Origin: Daphnia pulex
Lineage: Eukaryota; Arthropoda; Branchiopoda; Diplostraca; Daphniidae
Reading direction: 5' to 3'
Length of the DNA: 64,000 nt
Assembly (NCBI RefSeq): GCF_021134715.1
Contig: NC_060023.1
Location: forward strand, 10,106,001 to 10,170,000
Shown: one piece after another, positions 1 through 12,252 of the stretch
How the letters are laid out: each line of letters opens with the position of its first letter
Position numbering within the stretch: the stretch's first letter is position 1
Position numbers and translations under genes: made by a program
Notes under the pieces: model-generated
The model's input: only the letters and a program-made list of their open reading frames with translations
Told to the model about the DNA's origin: nothing
The model's database searches: none

Positions 1-1928
1 TATCCATCGGTTGTGCAAATGTGTGTCGATTGGGGAATGCAAAACAACACACACACAGAGAGAGAAACGTGTAGGCCCCTGAGCCAACAAACGGCGTGGG
101 GGAAATTCAACACGAGTTTTTAATTCGACGACTGAGCACGACTTGAGTTCATCGCTGACTGGCTCGCGGCACAGCACACAGGAAATATCTCATACGCTAC
201 TCTACGATCTACCCAAAGGGGGGAACGACGAAATTATCAAAAAAGGGCATGACAGATGTTTCGTCTGCTATCGTGCAGCCACCTAGCGGAGGAAAATAGA
301 AACTCGAGAGAGTTTTCTGTGAGACAACATGAACAAATGATGGAAAAATTGATAAAAACAATGGCGAAATAAACCTGGGTCGTAAATATCGCACGGTCGT
401 AAAGAATGATTAAACAATGGTGTAAAAGATAACACCCCCAAAAAAAGCTCGTGATTATACGTGTGGAAGAAATCGGTGAGCTAGGTGTAACTGGAGCGTG
501 AAAATGGTGAGCTCGATCGCCGTTCTGATTGGAGCGTGTGGGTACCAACTCGTGCTAAATTCAACTGAATAAATGAATCGCTCGTCCAATGTTGTGAGTC
601 GTGATCGTTTTCTTTGTGTCAGCCGTTGGTTGTTTCGTTTTCTCTCACCTGTCTCTCATTCTCATCGGTCATCCACGAACCCTTTTCTCCACACTCAAAC
701 AGGTGCAGCAACAACAACAACAATCTCTCGTATTCTTTCACTCACGTGTTTTTTTTTCTCTATCGAGTCCATATCATTCCAGCGGCTATCTATAAAAAGC
801 CGTGTTTTCGTGAATGAAACAAGATTTATCTTCCTGCATGACCGCCATCTTCTTTTTGATTCACATCTGATTTCATTCTGTTCCAGTTCCGGGTTTAGAA
901 ATTCAGAACCATGAATCACCTGATGGACGAACGATCAGCTGGAAACCAAGTCACGACTTCTTTTTTTAGACTCAAACATCTTTTTTTTTGTGGAAATGAT
1001 CAAGTCAAATTTTGTCCAACACGAAGAAGAAAAAACAACAATTCCTTTTCTTGTATTTCAGTGATAAATCCATAAATCAATTTTTGTTTTTTTCAATCTA
1101 TAGTACAACATTCTATGTATATGGAACAAGGGGTTGGTATAGTGTAGTGAATCGGTAGTGAACTTCTTTTTCTTCTTCTTTCTCCAGACCACCCGAGTCC
1201 CGCGGTCCGATTGAAAACAATTCGGTATCGCTCGATCAACAACACAAAATGAAACAAAAACATTTTCGATTCGTTTCTGGATGTGAAATGAATCGACACC
1301 ACACTCGGCATTAAGAAATTTAGAAGGGAGAAAAATAGAAAACGAGAGAGAGAAACATAATTTCGTCTGTATAGATGCAATTTGAAGGGAAAGATTGTTT
1401 TAAAGAGAGAGAAATAACATTTTTTCTTTCGTAATAGTTATAACAACTGGTCATCATCATCGGTTTGCCAGGAGCACTAGGTCACGTGACAGCATCTTAT
1501 ACCCTGTAGGTAATCGAAGAAAAAAGGAGGAGAAAGATAAGAAAGGAGAATGCACGATAGGTGGTGAGATTAGGAATCTGCAAAATGCCGTTAGAATCAT
1601 ATCCGGGGCCCCTAAGTTGTTATATCGTCACCAACCACCACCAGGGGAGGGAAAAATTGAGGGCCGTTTGGGGTTTAACGACACAGTTAAAGAAAGAAAG
1701 AGAAACCTAAAAATGAACTGATGATGATAGACAAGAAGAAACAACAAAACTTGGTTGTTCACTGGAGGGCGAAAAAGAGTAGGTCAAGATGGCTCGTTTG
1801 GAATTGGGGTTAATGAAGAAGAATCTTGACAGGGCTACACGATAATTGTCGTCGGTCGCTAATTGCGGAAAAACAAAAAGGAACGGGAGATGAACGTAAC
1901 GAATGGATAATTTTTTCTCATCATCATC
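1..1928. other. Non-coding left edge, 3' flank of WDR20
   Basis: No convincing coding sequence is seen on either strand. The longest open frames are low-complexity and lack homology-like motifs. The right part should hold the 3' UTR of the minus-strand WDR20 gene, but I could not find a clear minus-strand AATAAA signal. The stretch contains homopolymer runs and AC/AG simple repeats. Confidence 0.6.
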
Positions 1929-3999
1929 TCAGACCATGGTGCCTTCATTGGTGGGTGTGCTGGTGGAAGTGTGGTGTGGAGACGGGCCAATTGGCCGAGC
2001 CCAGGTACAGACGATGCCATCTTGGCAGGCGGTGATGAGGCAGTCCTCACGGAAGATGAGCGCCGTCAGCCGCTCGTGGGAGACTTTCTTACAAACGAGC
2101 GGCTCCAGCATGGGGATCTCGTCCAGTCGAGGGCAGGCTTGCGTGCCGATCAACCGGAGCGGATCAGCACAGCCCGTCACTAGCGACGGGTTCGCTGTGG
2201 TGGTGGTACCCGCAGAGGAGGAAGTGGACGAGACTGAAGAAACGGATTTCAAACCCAACGAATTGGCCGCGTTACCCGACCGATCCGAAGTGGAATTCCG
2301 GCCACTGCCAAGGCTGAAATTCTTTCGGTGGGATTTCGAGTCGGTTGCTGCTGCCTCCTGTTGCTGGCCCGACTTTCTATCGGAAAATGTCATATTCGCC
2401 AGCCGCTGAGTGAGAGATCCTGCGGCGTTGACAGGCGTGGCAGTCGCACTACTGGGTGCTGGAGAAACGGTCAAGTTGTTGACCGGGGTGATGGTGACAA
2501 CGTTGTTGCTGCTGCTGCTACTACTCCGATCGCCGGAAATGGGCGTCTGGCCAGTGAATTTCAGACTAGAAGGTGGCGATCCTGGTCCTGAGACCATTGA
2601 AGCTCGGCTCCGGGAACCGTAAGGCTGTTTCAGGACGTCGTCCGTCAACTCCCAAAGACACAGCTGAGTGTCCATGGCTATAGATCCTAGACGGTAACAG
2701 GTGGCAATGTCGCTAGAGGATTTCGTTTCCGCCTCGCCGTCGATTCCGCCCGTCCCGTTCGACGTGACCGAAGTATCGACTCCTTCTTTCGACAACGACT
2801 TGGAAGACGAGGATTGAGATGAATACAGGGTCGTGAAAGGGTCGAACGCCACCACCGTGATCCAGGATCGATGGCCCTGTCCTCGGGCCACGATTCTCTT
2901 TTGTTGGAAAGACCAAACCGTCACCAAATCATCCTCGCCGCCGGCCACTACCAGCTGCCCGTCGGGTGACCAGCAGACGCAGAGCAAGCCGCCGAAAAAG
3001 GATGTTGCCAGTCCGATCAATTCCATGGCATCATAATTGAGAACGCGCAGACACCCATCCTGCGACACAACCGCCAAGTATTTCGAGCAAGGTGAGAAGG
3101 CAAAGTCGTTGATGGCGCCGTTTCCAATCACCCACCTAACAACCAAATATGGGGTTAGATGGGAGGAGTCTTTAACCTGATTTTATTAATGATTAAAAAT
3201 GAAATGATGAATAATAACCTGTAAATGGGATTCCGAGTGCTTTTGGCTTTACAAGTCCAGACCGAAAAACCGGCCCCCTGCTTAAAAAGTTGATAGGTCG
3301 GAGGTGCTGGTCCACCACACGTCACATCTTCACTGTACAGATACATCTGTCCCGAAACATGAGAAACTAGGAACAAATTGGGGGAACCTGGCAGCCACTT
3401 GATACATGTTACTTTCGTCTTTTCAATTATTCTCTGAAGGAAAAAATAAATAATGTTATTGAAATTCCATAAATTTATAAAGAAAACAGAAAATCTCAAG
3501 AAACCTCTTCATTGTAAAGTTTTCCTATTTCTTTCCTTATTGGATCTACTAATTGGATTTGTCCGCCAGTGAAACCAACTAGAAGCATAACACTTTCACT
3601 GCTGATTGTTAATTTATTGATATCATGGCAAGTGGGGCTGGTTCCTTTGTAAATCCTTTTATCAACAGGCTTGGACAAGTCTGCTGGTTTCTTGGTTCCC
3701 TTGTAGGTGTAGAAGTAGAGTTCCCTTCCATAGTTGAAACATATGCGGTCACAAAAACCTGATGGATCAGATGGTAGAGACACAAAAGTAACCCTAACTG
3801 GAGGGTTTGAACCTTGACCGAGCGCAGCTCCTTGCTGGCTTTGGATGGCAGTGTAACCAGACAGCCGATTTGCCCTGGAGTATTCGGCTAATGTTATCAA
3901 CTTATATACTCCCTCTCTGGTTGTGAAATGAGTTCGCACATCGTCCCGGCTGCTGTTTCCACTTACACTACCACTGTTCAGATCCGTTTGCCCAGCCAT
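1929..3999 (-). CDS. WDR20: WD repeat-containing protein 20 (WDR20)
   Basis: Three exons: 3999-3505, 3433-3219 and 3135-1929, joining in frame to 638 residues. In other animals WDR20 is a WD40 protein that binds and activates the USP12/USP46-UAF1 deubiquitinases. Visible family blocks are TTREGVYKL, DRICFNYGRELYFYTYKG, GTSPTCHDINKLT, CVSQDG-like SQDGCLRVLNYD, FGGLLCVCWSPDGQ and GGEDDLVTVWSF, then LGSIAMDTQLCLWEL. The C-terminal block RLDEIPMLEPLVCKK ... HERLTALIF is also typical. A Ser/Thr/Asn-rich insert at about residues 345-560 makes it longer than human WDR20 (569 aa) and is presumably disordered. The start chosen is the ATG giving MAGQTDLNSG; an in-frame extension upstream is hydrophobic and unlike the family. 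Introns are 71 and 83 bp with GT-AG ends. It sits head-to-head with UTP25. Confidence 0.93.
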
Positions 4000-4534
4000 C
4001 GGTAAACAACAAACGATCCAAAAACACAAACAATAATAACCAAAACTTTGATTATTCAAACATGTCGGCTCCACCGTTTAAACAACGGTCTTCCATCGTG
4101 ACGGCACCGATAATTTTACATTCGAAGGCTTTATTAAACAGTGAATCAGTCTATATATAAGCAGGATTGCTACCTGTCAACTTTTCCGGTAAATAAACTA
4201 ATTTTCACTGGTGATGTAGAATTCCCTGATAGCAGACGCCCGCCATTTTGGTTGGTGATTTTTGGTTGCCATGTTGGCAATTTATATTTTCAACTTTAAA
4301 GGAATCATTTAATTTAATTTATAAAATAAAAAATATGAATAAAATAAATAAATATATTTAAATAAATATATTTTTGATACATTTTTGGCAGCACACTATT
4401 AAATTGTAATTAATCAACTGTGTTGTTCTTGCAACTTTGGACGTCTGCAATCAAAGTTTTCATTTTGACACGTGCATTTGAGTTTGAGTTTTGATTTCAG
4501 ATAAATTAAATTCGAACGTTATTTTGTTCTTAAA
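4000..4534. promoter_or_regulatory. Shared divergent promoter region, WDR20 / UTP25
   Basis: The 535 bp between the two start codons must hold both 5' UTRs and promoters. No TATA box at the right spacing stands out; the middle (about 4300-4390) is very AT-rich. This fits a housekeeping bidirectional promoter. The call is inferred from gene arrangement only. Confidence 0.5.
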
Positions 4535-7268
4535 ATGGGACGTGGACGACGAGGAGGGCCTAAACGTGGCAATTACAAAAACCACGGTTCCCGTGGTAAC
4601 AAATCGACTCGTGGTGGAGGTAACTTTAAAAACAAAAGGAAATTTAATCAAGATAGAGATGGAAAAAAAGATGACACTTCTGAAAGTAAAAGACAAAAGC
4701 TTCAACAAGAAAAAGAGGCTGTGCCTATTATCGAAGAAGAATCATCTAGCAGTGAATCAGAAGAAGAAGTCAAACCTTACACACAGCTGCTGTCGATGTT
4801 TAAATCCAGTAGTAGAGCACAGCAAGTTTTGACATCTGATGAAGAACAGTCAGATGAAGAGGAAGCTGAAGATATCAATGACCAATCTAATGAAGATGAC
4901 ATTGGCAGTGAAGAAGAAGATTCAGCTCAAGACGATGAGGAAGTAGGAGAAGAGGAAAGTGGTAGTTCAGTTGGTGTTGCTGAAGAAATTGACGAGGAAA
5001 ATAGTATACATGAAGATCTTGAAGTTGAATCAGAGGAAGAAGAACATTCTGGTGATGAAGAAGAAGAAACATTATCTACGGATCCCTTCCACCTTCATTT
5101 CGACAGGGAAATAAATGAAAACCTTTTAGAAATCCTGACATCACCCAAGCCTTATGAGACTCAAGAACTGAAGTGGAAAGTTCTTGGAAGAATGGTGGTT
5201 CACCTGCCAACCAAACCTGAAAAAAACACAAGTCAACCAAAGCCTACATTACTAGGTGAAACAATAGAAAGTTATGTCATTCCTGGTAGTCTACCTGTAT
5301 TGAAAACTGGAATCCCCTTGAGTGAATACGGTGTTAAATTGCAATTATGTTCCAACCTTGATACGAGGCCACTCTCGGACAACAAACAAACGGCTGAAGA
5401 ACTGCTCTCCCCATTACAGCATGAGCTTTTCACTCTCGCAAATGAATACCGCGACGTTTATTATCCTGAAATGAACCATTTAAACAATGACGAGATTAGA
5501 ACAGTTTACTGCCTTCACTCGTTGAATCATGTAATGAAATCGAGAGACAAAGTTCTTCTTCACAACGCCAAATTGAAAAAGGCCAAAGAAAATGGCGTTG
5601 CGACCGATGAAATAGAATATAGAGATCAAGGATTAGTCCGTCCTCGAGTTCTAATTATCGCTCCTCTCAGAAACTCTGCAGTGAAGTAAGTTCAATCACA
5701 GTTTTGATACATTTTCTTTGCTAATTTTTAACTATTTTTGTTTCAGGATCGTGGAGAAATTAGCTACATTGTTGCTTCCTGCAAAAGGACAAATTATCAA
5801 TAAAGATCGTTTCTATAAAGAGTTTGGTGAGGAAAAAGATGACGAGGGCAAAGCAGAGACGAAAAAGAGCTACAAACCAGAAGATTTTGAGGCGGTATTT
5901 ACAGGAAACACGGACGATTCTTTCAGGATAGGCATCTCTGTTGCCAAACGTACTCTCAAGGTAAACCACAACCAAACTCCATGGAATTACATTTATTTTG
6001 ATCAAATGTTTTTTTCTGTGTAACCTGTATTAGCTTTACGCTGGGTTCTACAAAGCCGATATACTTATCGCATCTCCTCTGGGAGCACGCACGCTACTTG
6101 CCGAAGACTTTGACTTTCTCTGTAGCATCGAAGTGCTCGTGATTGATCAGACGGATGTTCTTTATATGCAGGTAACATTTCTTGTTAAATTGTATTGAGG
6201 TCAACCAACATCTTTTTTTCCTTGTTTATCAGAATTGGGATCACGTTCTGCATATTTTTCAACATTTGCACCTTCAACCACGAGAACAGCATGACACGGA
6301 CTTGGGTATGATTTGAAATCGTTCTTTTATTATTGGTCTGCAGTTTTTCAACGCAATAAAATTGTGCGTGCAGGTCGTGTCCGTCTTTGGGCGCTAAACG
6401 GTTATTCTGCTCACTACAGGCAGAATTTAATTTTTAGCAGCGTAGCGCTTCCCGAAGCTGCGGCGCTCTTTTCCCGTCGTGGAACGAATTTTGCGGGCAA
6501 AGTACGCATAGAAAATGCAGTTACAGCATCATCGACAACTGTTTGCAGAGTACTTGTCCAGCTGCCTCAAGCATTTCACCGATTTCCTACGCCAACAGCG
6601 GCCCAGTCAGCCGACGATCGTTACCACTTTTTCACTAAAAAGATCCTGCCGCAGTATCGCGACCAGATAATGAGTAATACACTCATTTACATTCCTTCGT
6701 ATTACGATTACGTAAGATTAAGGAATCATCTTCACAAGGAAGATTACAACTTTGGCCAAGTAAGCAAAAAAATGTTTCTCCTCTAACGGTGACGTCATTA
6801 ATTTTCTTGCGTGTTTTCAGGCATGTGAATACACGCCAGACGGAAAGCTTGCGCAAGTCCGTAATCGTTTCTTTCTCGGCAAGAAGCGCTTGCTACTTTA
6901 CACAGAACGATTACATTTCTACCGACGGCTCACAATGAAAGGGATTCATCACATCATTTTCTACCAATTACCAACTTATCCCAATTTCTACCCAGAGCTG
7001 TGCAACCTTCTTCAGGTAACCCTAATTCCATGTTATTATTAATTTAACCTTGTGCTTCATTTTTCTTCGCTTTCTCCTTTTTTTTATTTTGTGTAATCAG
7101 GACGCATTTCAAAATCCCAAGTACAGAGGAGATGGCAGTCAGACTTGTACAGTTCTATATTCAACCTTTGATGCTCCGAGACTTGCTGGAATAGTAGGAA
7201 GTCAACGAGCTGCTGAAATGTTGACGTCAGATCGACCTGTGCATCTATTTGTTAGCGGAGGAAGTTGA
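4535..7268 (+). CDS. UTP25: U3 small nucleolar RNA-associated protein 25 homolog (DIEXF/DEF)
   Basis: Seven exons: 4535-5685, 5747-5960, 6034-6171, 6233-6305, 6374-6759, 6821-7015 and 7101-7268, giving 774 residues (human about 756). UTP25 is a nucleolar factor of the small-subunit processome needed for 18S rRNA maturation; the vertebrate form is digestive organ expansion factor. Residues 1-60 are basic and RGG-like. Residues 66-180 are an acidic Glu/Asp/Ser tract. The conserved [10 protein letters not shown] motif follows at about 181-190. The rest is a degenerate DEAD-helicase fold: [14 protein letters not shown], then ASPLGAR, and [15 protein letters not shown] in place of a catalytic DEAD box. 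Later blocks are [44 protein letters not shown] and [19 protein letters not shown]. Loss of the DEAD residues is normal for the family, so helicase activity is not expected. An AATAAA lies 47 bp past the stop. Confidence 0.96.
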
Positions 7269-7314
7269 TGAAATGCTCAAACTAATAATGTAACTGTTTT
7301 ATCTGGTTGATAAC

Positions 7315-7320
7315 AATAAA
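7315..7320 (+). terminator. Polyadenylation signal of UTP25
   Basis: AATAAA lies 47 bp after the UTP25 stop codon, in an AT-rich 3' flank. It is the first such hexamer downstream, so the 3' UTR would be short. Confidence 0.7.
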
Positions 7321-8169
7321 ATGTCGAGATCATGACTAGCAATTGTAGCTCGCGCTATCAATATGCAGTGTACACATTTCCTTGCTTGTCTAGTGTCGAG
7401 AACAAACACACGGGGGTTTATCCAAACAACCTTATCAGAGTGACTGTTGAAAAAAAAAATTAACATGCAACAAATACGATATAAAAGTTTGTACATCCTG
7501 ACTACCAACTGCCTCTAACCTTCGATTTAAATTTATGATATTAGATCAAGGCATCTCGTAAACTAGAATCGAGTTAGCAATTTGGAGCAACCACATATAG
7601 GTCACGTCGCTATTGAATTCCTATCCGTTACTCGTGCCAATGGTAGAGGTCAAAGTAAAGACAGTCGAAAAAATCTTAATTGACTACGAGTCACAAGACC
7701 ACATTTTCGCAATCTTACCTTTTATTTCAGCAGCACTAAATTCCTGTAATTCCAGTTTAGTTAACATCCCGGAAAGTCTCCCAATTTAGCGGTACACCTT
7801 TAAATGAACAAGATATTATTAGTTTAAAACAATAGTTTAACAAGGGGTAACTACAAGTCGTAATTTGTTAGTAATTCTCTAAAATGTATTCCATAAATTA
7901 TAGAAAACATAAAACAGCTTTGGAAGTAAATAAAATGGGCAGTCGGTGCAACAAACCGCAAATATCATCAAGTTAAAGCATCCCAACGAGAAAAGAGGAC
8001 TAGACATCGTTTTTCGTTAGGCAAGAATTTGCTTTTGTCGTTCAACTAATAATTTGTTTTTACTAAGAAATTTAACCTACTAGCAAGAACAGATAACAGA
8101 AGTTCTTTGGAAAACTTTTGAATGGAATATAACGTGGAAGGGCAATTGATTTCGGAAGTGATTTGTTAG
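7321..8169. other. Convergent 3' flank between UTP25 and BPNT1
   Basis: AT-rich non-coding DNA between two tail-to-tail genes. A minus-strand AATAAA (plus-strand TTTATT at 7721-7726) would give BPNT1 a 3' UTR of about 450 nt. No other gene is apparent. Confidence 0.6.
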
Positions 8170-9426
8170 TTAGGAGCCTTGGACAAGTTGTTTAACTTCA
8201 TCTGGAATATTTTCGACAAACCATTTGTGGTCATCAGATTTAGCAGCGGCCAGAACACCGCGTTTATTGGGGTGCATCTCTGTTGAAGCGTACGAGTAAG
8301 GAGTTCCGTGAATGTCAGTAAGTCGACCGCCCATCGCGGTCAGAATAGCCTCAGGAGCGCAGGTGTCCCACTTTTTGCAACCAGGTGAGGCGAACACGTA
8401 AGCGGTGGCATGGCCTTCCATCAACAGCATAACCTTTTATTCATTTGTGCAAAACAATCAACTTTTGGTTACGTATTTTTCTTTTTGGGATGAATGAGTA
8501 TCAACATTACCTTGTATCCAGCTCCTCCAACTCTAAGAATTTCGTCCGGTTTTAAGGCCTCCAGGGCTTGTTGAACTACAGGTGTCATATGGGAGCGTGT
8601 TGTTACGACAAGTCGTTTACCCTCTGGGGGTGGAATTGGTTTGAATCCACCAACTCCAATTCCAGGGATACCCCACATCGTACGACCTAGTCCTGCTTTG
8701 TCATTCTTGTAATTGTAGTAGGGCTGGTGGATAACTCCTCCGACGGGACGATTTTTGTGGGCAATTCCAATCAACACTGTAACATGGTCCAGCATACCTA
8801 ATTAAATAAAACATTAGTATTGTTCCAATGACTATTGATATCCATTAGTAGTTTTAATCACCAGCTGTATACTCTGCTGTTCCATCAAGAGGATCCACCC
8901 ACACAACAAACTGAAAGAAAAATGTATGAAATATAACAACAACATTGAAATGATTCTGTGAATTCAATACTTACATCTTCTTCTGTAACATTCACAAGTT
9001 CTTCTGGGCATCGAAGATTCAAAACCTCTTTGTCAATATCATTGACTAGTTCTACATTGGTTTCTTGGGCAAGATCCTCTTCTCCAATAATACTCATCAA
9101 CGGAAACTTCTTGTTCAAGTTTCCAATAATACACTGTTGTGCTCTGCGATCAGCTTCAGTTTGTGGGTCATTCACTCCCTGTCCCAAATGGCATTCATTA
9201 AATAAACGGACTGACATAAGTGTGGGGAACAAAGATTACCTTTTCAACAATACCAAGGTCCCCTTTGCTCATTACTTCACGGATGATGTTGCCTGTTAAT
9301 TTAATGTACAAATACTAAACCATTTCACAACAACAGCAAAACAATCATTCAATCTTTACCTGCATGATTTGCAACAGCAACAGCATTAGCCATCAAACGC
9401 AAGAAAACGGGAGAAGTTGAAGCCAT
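8170..9426 (-). CDS. BPNT1: 3'(2'),5'-bisphosphate nucleotidase 1
   Basis: Six exons: 9426-9360, 9292-9240, 9178-8975, 8910-8862, 8797-8511 and 8433-8170, giving 307 residues (human BPNT1 308). The enzyme hydrolyses 3'-phosphoadenosine 5'-phosphate (PAP), the by-product of sulfation, to AMP in the cytosol, using Mg2+ and being inhibited by lithium. Metal-site motifs of the inositol-monophosphatase superfamily are present: D50 in TEADR, IIGEEDL with E73/E74, WVDPLDGT with D114 and D117, and KKWDTCAPEA with D243. The BPNT1-specific blocks GDLGIVEK, GIPGIGVGGF, RVGGAGYKVM and GGRLTDIHG distinguish it from IMPase and from the Golgi paralogue gPAPP, which carries a membrane anchor. No signal peptide or membrane segment is seen. 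Introns are short and GT-AG. Confidence 0.95.
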
Positions 9427-10328
9427 TATAACTGTCAAAATTATTTCCAACTGAGAACGAGTTGACGGTAACAAGGGCTTTTATGGACCCAGTATCTGAT
9501 AACAGAGATTATAAGTTTAGAATCTAAAAAACAGGTTTAGTTTGGATCTCTCCTGCTTCTACAATATTTGCTCTATCAGCAATTTGACAAATTGGCTTAA
9601 ATGCAAATTACAGCATTGACACATGTTTTTAATTCCGTTTCACGCTCAAATATTTATTCTTTTCGGTTTTTCCCGGGGTTTTTTTGTTTTCCCGATTAAT
9701 AAAACAGGAAATTCCCAAACTATTCTACGACTTTTTTTTATATAAGATTATATCAGGTTGTTAACTACGTTAAAAATGATGATGACGTAATTGATATACC
9801 TATGATAATATTACATAATAATGAATGTTTTTAAGCGTGTCGGTCAAGTAGCATTGGTGTGTAGTAAAATTAAAACTTAAGTGGATCACTCAGCTTTGAT
9901 TCATTCGCATGTTTTTCAACACACGAGCTACCTTTTCCGACATGGAAAGAATGTCGTAACAACGGCACTGATAGTTCAGGCCAAGTTGATTTACTGGTTG
10001 CTTAGTGTTGAATGTTCCTTAGTGTGTTCAACTACACAGATGGTTTTCCCCAAGTGTGACGTAAAAAAGCACGAGATAACCAATGATATATCTATGACAC
10101 ATAATGTATTTCCCCCTCACCACGATTTTAGTTTATACAATCTCGATCGTGACACTACAGCAAAATAGGATCCAAACGAAGAAATATAGCACAGAATCTT
10201 TACAAAGATTTTAAGTTAAGTTAGCCAGGAAGAAAAAGAACAGAAATAATTTTCGTCGCTTATTATTAAATTGGCTAGAAAAGGAAAATTTTGATCTATT
10301 GATGGAAATCTCATTTATATTCTATCCT
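9427..10328. other. Intergenic: BPNT1 upstream region and 3' flank of the His-rich gene
   Basis: AT-rich, with no supported gene. The plus-strand frame at 9881-10168 has no recognisable domain and no coding-like composition. The left part should hold the BPNT1 promoter; no TATA box is evident. Confidence 0.55.
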
Positions 10329-11268
10329 TTAGGCGTGGTGTTCAGCTGAGTGATGTGCAGCTGGTTCAGGTTTGTGTTCTTCGGCATGGTGTTCTCCCGA
10401 ATTATCAATGGATGCATGCTCTTCATGGGTTGCGACTTTGGCTACCGGAGCTTCGACTGATCGAGTTGGTCGAGCATTCTCCTCTTTCTCATCGGGTTTT
10501 TCAGTTTTCTCTTCGTGTTTTTCGGCGGAACGGCGGGCAGCATGATGAGGAGCCTTTTCTTCTTTGTTTTCGTGTTTCTCGGCAGAGTGTTCCTCAGCAG
10601 AGTGTGCTTCGGCCGAGTGTTCTTCGGCGGATCGTCGGGCTGCGTGATGCTCTGCCGCGTGGTGAGCTGGTTCTTCATGCGGAGCCTTTTCTTCGTGCTT
10701 CTCGGCAGAGTGTTCTTCGGCGGATCGTTTAGCGGCGTGATGTTCTGCAGCATGAGCTGATTCCTCATGATGTGGAGCCTTTCCTTCCTTCTCTTCGTGT
10801 TTCTCGGCAGAATGTTGTTCGGTTGATCGTCTAGCGGCGTGATGCTCTGCGTTGTGGTGAGCTGATTCTTCATGCGGAGCCTCTCCTTCCTTGTTTTCGT
10901 GCTTTTCGGCGGAATGTTCTACGATGGATCGTCGGGCAGCGTGATGCTCAGCGGCGTGACTGGCTGGTTCTTCGTGGTGGGGGGCATTGTGTGCGGCGGT
11001 TGCGTCGTGTTTCTCACCTGAATGGTCTTCGGCAGACCGTCTAGCAGCGTGATGCTCAGCAGCATGGGCTGGTTCTTCGTGGTGCGCAGGCTTGTCATCG
11101 TGCTTCTCTGACGAGTGACTTTCGTGTTCGTTTACTGGCGCCGAGGCGACCATCGCCGCCACAATCAACAACTATTTCGATTAAAAAATGAGGCTCAATA
11201 AATTGCTTATGACATATAATATTTAGTTACAATGTTGAGTTACTTACACAAAGGATGGTGATTTTCAT
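10329..11268 (-). CDS. Secreted histidine/glutamate-rich tandem-repeat protein
   Basis: Two exons, 11268-11248 and 11171-10329, giving 287 residues. The short first exon encodes only MKITILC; spliced, the N-terminus is MKITILCLLIVAAMVASA, a clear signal peptide. The mature part has six repeats of about 34 residues with consensus EHHAARRSAEEHSAEKHEEK, separated by (A)PHHEEPAH-type linkers. A dibasic pair recurs at residues 51-52, 87-88, 121-122, 155-156 (KR), 186-187 and 220-221. Nearly all residues are His, Glu, Ala, Lys, Ser or Arg, and there are no cysteines in the mature part. I do not recognise a family. Composition suggests an extracellular, disordered, divalent-metal-binding or pH-buffering protein, or a precursor cut at the dibasic sites; both are inference. 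A TATA box at a normal distance supports regulated expression. Confidence 0.85.
10430..11150 (-). repeat. Coding tandem repeat, six units of about 102 bp
   Basis: The DNA under the His-rich protein repeats with a period near 102 bp (unit spacing 36, 34, 34, 31 and 34 codons). Each unit carries a CATCACGC-GC-G/A-CG-block encoding HHAARRS or HHAAKRS. The repeat keeps other frames open as well, which produces false open frames on both strands here. Confidence 0.85.
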
Positions 11269-11357
11269 CTTGCTGGTTGGTTGATGAGAGGTGAATTGCA
11301 GTCTCTTACCAGCTGAAGAAGCTGAATGTGTTTGAGACTGCAAAGAGTTAGATCCTG

Positions 11358-11365
11358 ATTTTATA
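11358..11365 (-). promoter_or_regulatory. TATA box of the His-rich protein gene
   Basis: Minus strand TATAAAAT, about 26 bp upstream of a CAGT start-site-like element at 11340-11337 and about 90 bp upstream of the ATG. Spacing fits a canonical arthropod TATA/initiator core promoter. Confidence 0.7.
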
Positions 11366-11373
11366 TCCGAGTC

Positions 11374-12252
11374 GATCAATTCATTAAAATTCTGCCTGGT
11401 CATTCATCTGAATTAATTCGTCTCGTGAAATGATCTAGAAATTGGCGCGCCTGTGTTGAAAGTCAACTTCTTTTATTCGGCAATGCCACCTCAGTTTGGT
11501 CTGGAATTGAACAAGATATCGGCAGAACAAATCGAGAATTGAATGACGAACCACCCGTGACCGCGGGACCCTTTCACCTTGTCCATCAGAATCTCTCGGC
11601 CATGACTCAAGAAGCTTTTCGCATGGGCTAGTGTTGGCATCATCATGACAAATGAGGGAAAGCAATACACATTATGCCTTGAATGTAAATGAGAATACTC
11701 ACCGGACGACTGCCCTTGCCTCCATTACGTTGTTTAACTGTTTATGTGAATCATGTTGATTGTTTTCCTCTAATACTCTGTTTTCCTCTTTTTCTCTGTC
11801 CTTGGCCGTTTAACTTGAATAGATGCCGATCTCGTAAGCCATATAGTTCTGAGCCTCCGATTGTCTGATTGACCGAGTGACCTGGTTATATTGACGAAAA
11901 CATCAATAGAATTTTGAATCCCAGTAGAGAAATTCACGCGCTCTGCAAGGAATCGGAGTTGTTCGCCAGATGGAGGTAAGCAACTACTCCCCTAAAAATT
12001 TTAAAAATTAAAACACAAAACAATAAGAAAAATAGCACAAGGAAAATTTAAAGTTTACAAGGATGTAAATAATTTAAGCTATTCTAATGATAAGCATTTT
12101 AAAAAATACGTGGCAGCCGACATATCTTGGAAGTGTCATGCCCTCTAGCTAAAGTAGTAGCTAAACAGTAAACATTGGCTGAACTGCTAAACAGTAAACA
12201 GTAAACATTTTCTGTCAAACACATTTTCTTCCATAGACTTTGTTGTTTCTTG
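11374..12252. other. Divergent intergenic region, His-rich gene / BTB-zinc-finger gene
   Basis: No supported coding sequence. It must contain upstream control DNA for both genes. A small direct repeat (variants of CTAAACAGTAAACA) lies at about 12160-12210, just before the zinc-finger gene start. Confidence 0.5.

Noticed and set aside
10355-10873. Open frames in other phases and on the plus strand under the His-rich gene
   Set aside because: By-products of the 102-bp repeat; only the minus frame with a signal peptide and TATA promoter makes sense.
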